Source: CAZOVB01 sp964583095 (GTDB lineage: Bacteria > Planctomycetota > Phycisphaerae > SM23-33). From it: a DNA stretch of 5,715 nucleotides. A program made the translations under genes and the position numbers. The stretch's first letter is position 1. Each line of letters begins with the position of its first letter. The notes beneath the pieces were generated by a model. It searched no databases. It saw nothing but the letters and a program-made list of their open reading frames with translations, and was not told the origin of the DNA. Shown here one piece after another: positions 4,651 through 5,715 of the stretch. The DNA lies in the NCBI GenBank assembly GCA_964583095.1, contig CAZOVB010000128.1, positions 1-5,715 on the forward strand. Reading direction: 5' to 3'.

Positions 4651-5715
4651 ACTTCCCGGGGGTGAGACACGGCGGCAGGTCGACCGCGTTCGGGCGCTTG
4701 ACCTCGAACCAGTCCCTCGCTGCGGCGATGAACTTGGCGGTCAGCTTCGGGCCGAGGCCCGGCAGCCTTTGCGGCGGCTCGATGGCGTCGGCGCCGACGG
4801 TCGCGGCGACCAGGTCGGCGAAGTCTCCGAGCGTCTCGACGGGATTCTCGTCCCCGTCCTCGATCGTCCCCAGGCCGTGGAAGCTTGCCCCGGCGTGCTT
4901 GAGCACGTCCTGAAGCTTCGTCGAGCCCCAGCCCGCGCGGCGGTCCGCCATCGTCGGCTCTGAGGCGTTCTGGTCCTGAGTCTTGACTCCTGAGTCCTCA
5001 GACGCTGTCGGCTTCTGTGCGGACTTAGGTTTCCGCTTCGGTTTGGACTTAGGTTCCGACTGAGGTTCGTCGACTTTCTCCTTCGCCTTCGGATCGAAGT
5101 CGGCCCACGTCGGCGGGTCCGGCGGTTCCAGCCCCAGGTGGTGGGCGTAGTGGTGGAGGACCTTCTCGCCGGCGTACTCAATCAACTCCACCTCTGTGGC
5201 GGCGGCGTCGGTATGGCCCGGGCCGATCGGAAGCTTCGCGAGCTCGACCACGTCGGAACCCAATGTCGCGGTCGCGGCGAGCTTGATCGTTTCGGCGGTG
5301 GCATCGGCCATCTTCTCCGGTCCCTTCGGGCCGGCCGTCTGCGGCTGGCTCATCCAGCGGTGAACGCCTGGCACCTCCCAACCAGCCGGGCGATCTTCCC
5401 ACGCTCGCGTGCGGACGAGCACGCAGAACGCGGCCCACTGCACGGGGCACGATGTGACGGCGTAGTAGATCTGGCAGGCGAGGGTCGAGCAGTAGCTCCC
5501 GAGCGCTTCGCTGAATGCCTCGAGCGCCTTCTCGTGATCGGTCAGCTCCTTGCGATGGCCGTAGGCGTCCGTCGACTTCGTCGCGCCTTTGTCGTCCTTC
5601 GCTTCGACGGCGACCTTCACCGCTCGCTTTGCTGTGGATTCCTTCAGCCAGCCGGGGGCCTGCTCGCGAACCTCCTCGGCGGTGGGCGGGTTCTTGCGTC
5701 GGCCGAATCGCTTCT
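4649..5715 (-). CDS. Hypothetical protein with C-terminal helix-hairpin-helix (5' end off window)
   Basis: The frame stays open from the window edge to TAA at 4651-4649. GTG at 5620 would give 323 residues, but the codons before it (KRFGRRKNPPTAEEVREQ...) are open and protein-like, so the real start is probably outside. Residues are numbered from that GTG. Residues 1-165 form an unfamiliar, probably globular domain with several cysteines (44, 49, 58, 66) and AWEDRPAGWEVPGVHRWM. Residues about 175-225 are a low-complexity Lys/Pro/Ser linker. The end carries LGDFADLVAATVG (264-276) and LPGLGPKLTAKFIAAA (286-301), which resemble paired helix-hairpin-helix motifs that bind DNA backbone. A DNA-binding role fits the replication neighbourhood but the function is unknown. 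It is followed closely by the 302-aa gene. Confidence 0.75.
   Translation of the reverse strand, partial: KRFGRRKNPPTAEEVREQAPGWLKESTAKRAVKVAVEAKDDKGATKSTDAYGHRKELTDHEKALEAFSEALGSYCSTLACQIYYAVTSCPVQWAAFCVLVRTRAWEDRPAGWEVPGVHRWMSQPQTAGPKGPEKMADATAETIKLAATATLGSDVVELAKLPIGPGHTDAAATEVELIEYAGEKVLHHYAHHLGLEPPDPPTWADFDPKAKEKVDEPQSEPKSKPKRKPKSAQKPTASEDSGVKTQDQNASEPTMADRRAGWGSTKLQDVLKHAGASFHGLGTIEDGDENPVETLGDFADLVAATVGADAIEPPQRLPGLGPKLTAKFIAAARDWFEVKRPNAVDLPPCLTPGK
4974..5001. repeat. Cluster of short dyads in the linker-coding region
   Basis: TCCTGAGTC occurs at 4974-4982 and 4988-4996 (14 bp apart, not a codon multiple). Two overlapping perfect dyads are present, GACTC-CT-GAGTC (4985-4996) and CTGAG-TC-CTCAG (4990-5001). 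A separate in-frame repeat, GGACTTAGGTT at 5021-5031 and 5045-5055 (24 bp apart), matches the Lys-Pro linker repetition and needs no further explanation. Confidence 0.45.

Noticed and set aside
1882..4665. Long plus-strand frames at 1882-2760, 2664-3917 and 3724-4665
   Set aside because: All are antisense to minus-strand genes with recognisable motifs (PolX, HTH initiator, cysteine cluster) and show no domain pattern themselves.
5633..5641. Partial DnaA-box match (TGTGGATTC)
   Set aside because: Only a partial match to the reverse of TTATNCACA, single, inside coding sequence and far from the iterons; expected by chance.

Overview
This is a high-GC window that looks like part of a phage or prophage genome, or a related replicating element. 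All nine coding regions I support lie on the minus strand, so transcription runs from position 5715 down to 1. Long open frames on the plus strand are shadows produced by GC-rich codon usage. The base composition and the unfamiliar gene content would fit a high-GC host such as a planctomycete, proteobacterium or actinobacterium. Nothing in the window fixes the host.

Layout in the direction of transcription. (1) 5715-4649: 3' part of a gene for a protein with a lysine/proline-rich linker and a C-terminal helix-hairpin-helix motif. (2) 4638-3730: a 302-residue protein with possible TIM-barrel (glycosidase-like) features. (3) 3730-3377: a 117-residue cysteine-cluster protein of a type common in phages. 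(4) 3380-2328: a 350-residue replication-initiator-like protein with an N-terminal winged helix-turn-helix. (5) 2331-1723: a 202-residue DNA polymerase X/beta-type nucleotidyltransferase. These five are joined by very short gaps or 1- to 4-base overlaps and form one translationally coupled cluster. Then come (6) a small zinc-ribbon protein (1643-1446), (7) a short sigma-region-2-like protein (1326-1066), (8) an unknown helical 154-residue protein (1097-633), and (9) a holin-like membrane protein that continues in frame into a lipoprotein signal sequence (505 to the window edge).

The most notable element is a likely replication origin buried inside the initiator gene at about 2884-3000. It has three copies of a 14-bp dyad (GGACA-N4-TGTCC) repeating at exactly 22 bp. 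These abut three direct repeats of GTTCTCTG at exactly 13-bp steps in a relatively AT-rich patch. Neither period is a multiple of three, and each repeat is read in all three codon phases, so the repetition is in the DNA and not in the protein. The plan (iterons between the DNA-binding and C-terminal domains of the initiator, then an AT-richer patch on the 3' side) parallels the origin inside lambda gene O, although the sequences look unrelated.

The initiator would bind the iterons, and the PolX-like enzyme is made from an ATGA overlap with it. The short gaps at 506-632, 1327-1445 and 1644-1722 hold GC-rich palindromes and dyads that may be terminators or operators. No stretch above 300 bases lacks a gene. 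I see no rRNA, tRNA, CRISPR array or insertion sequence.
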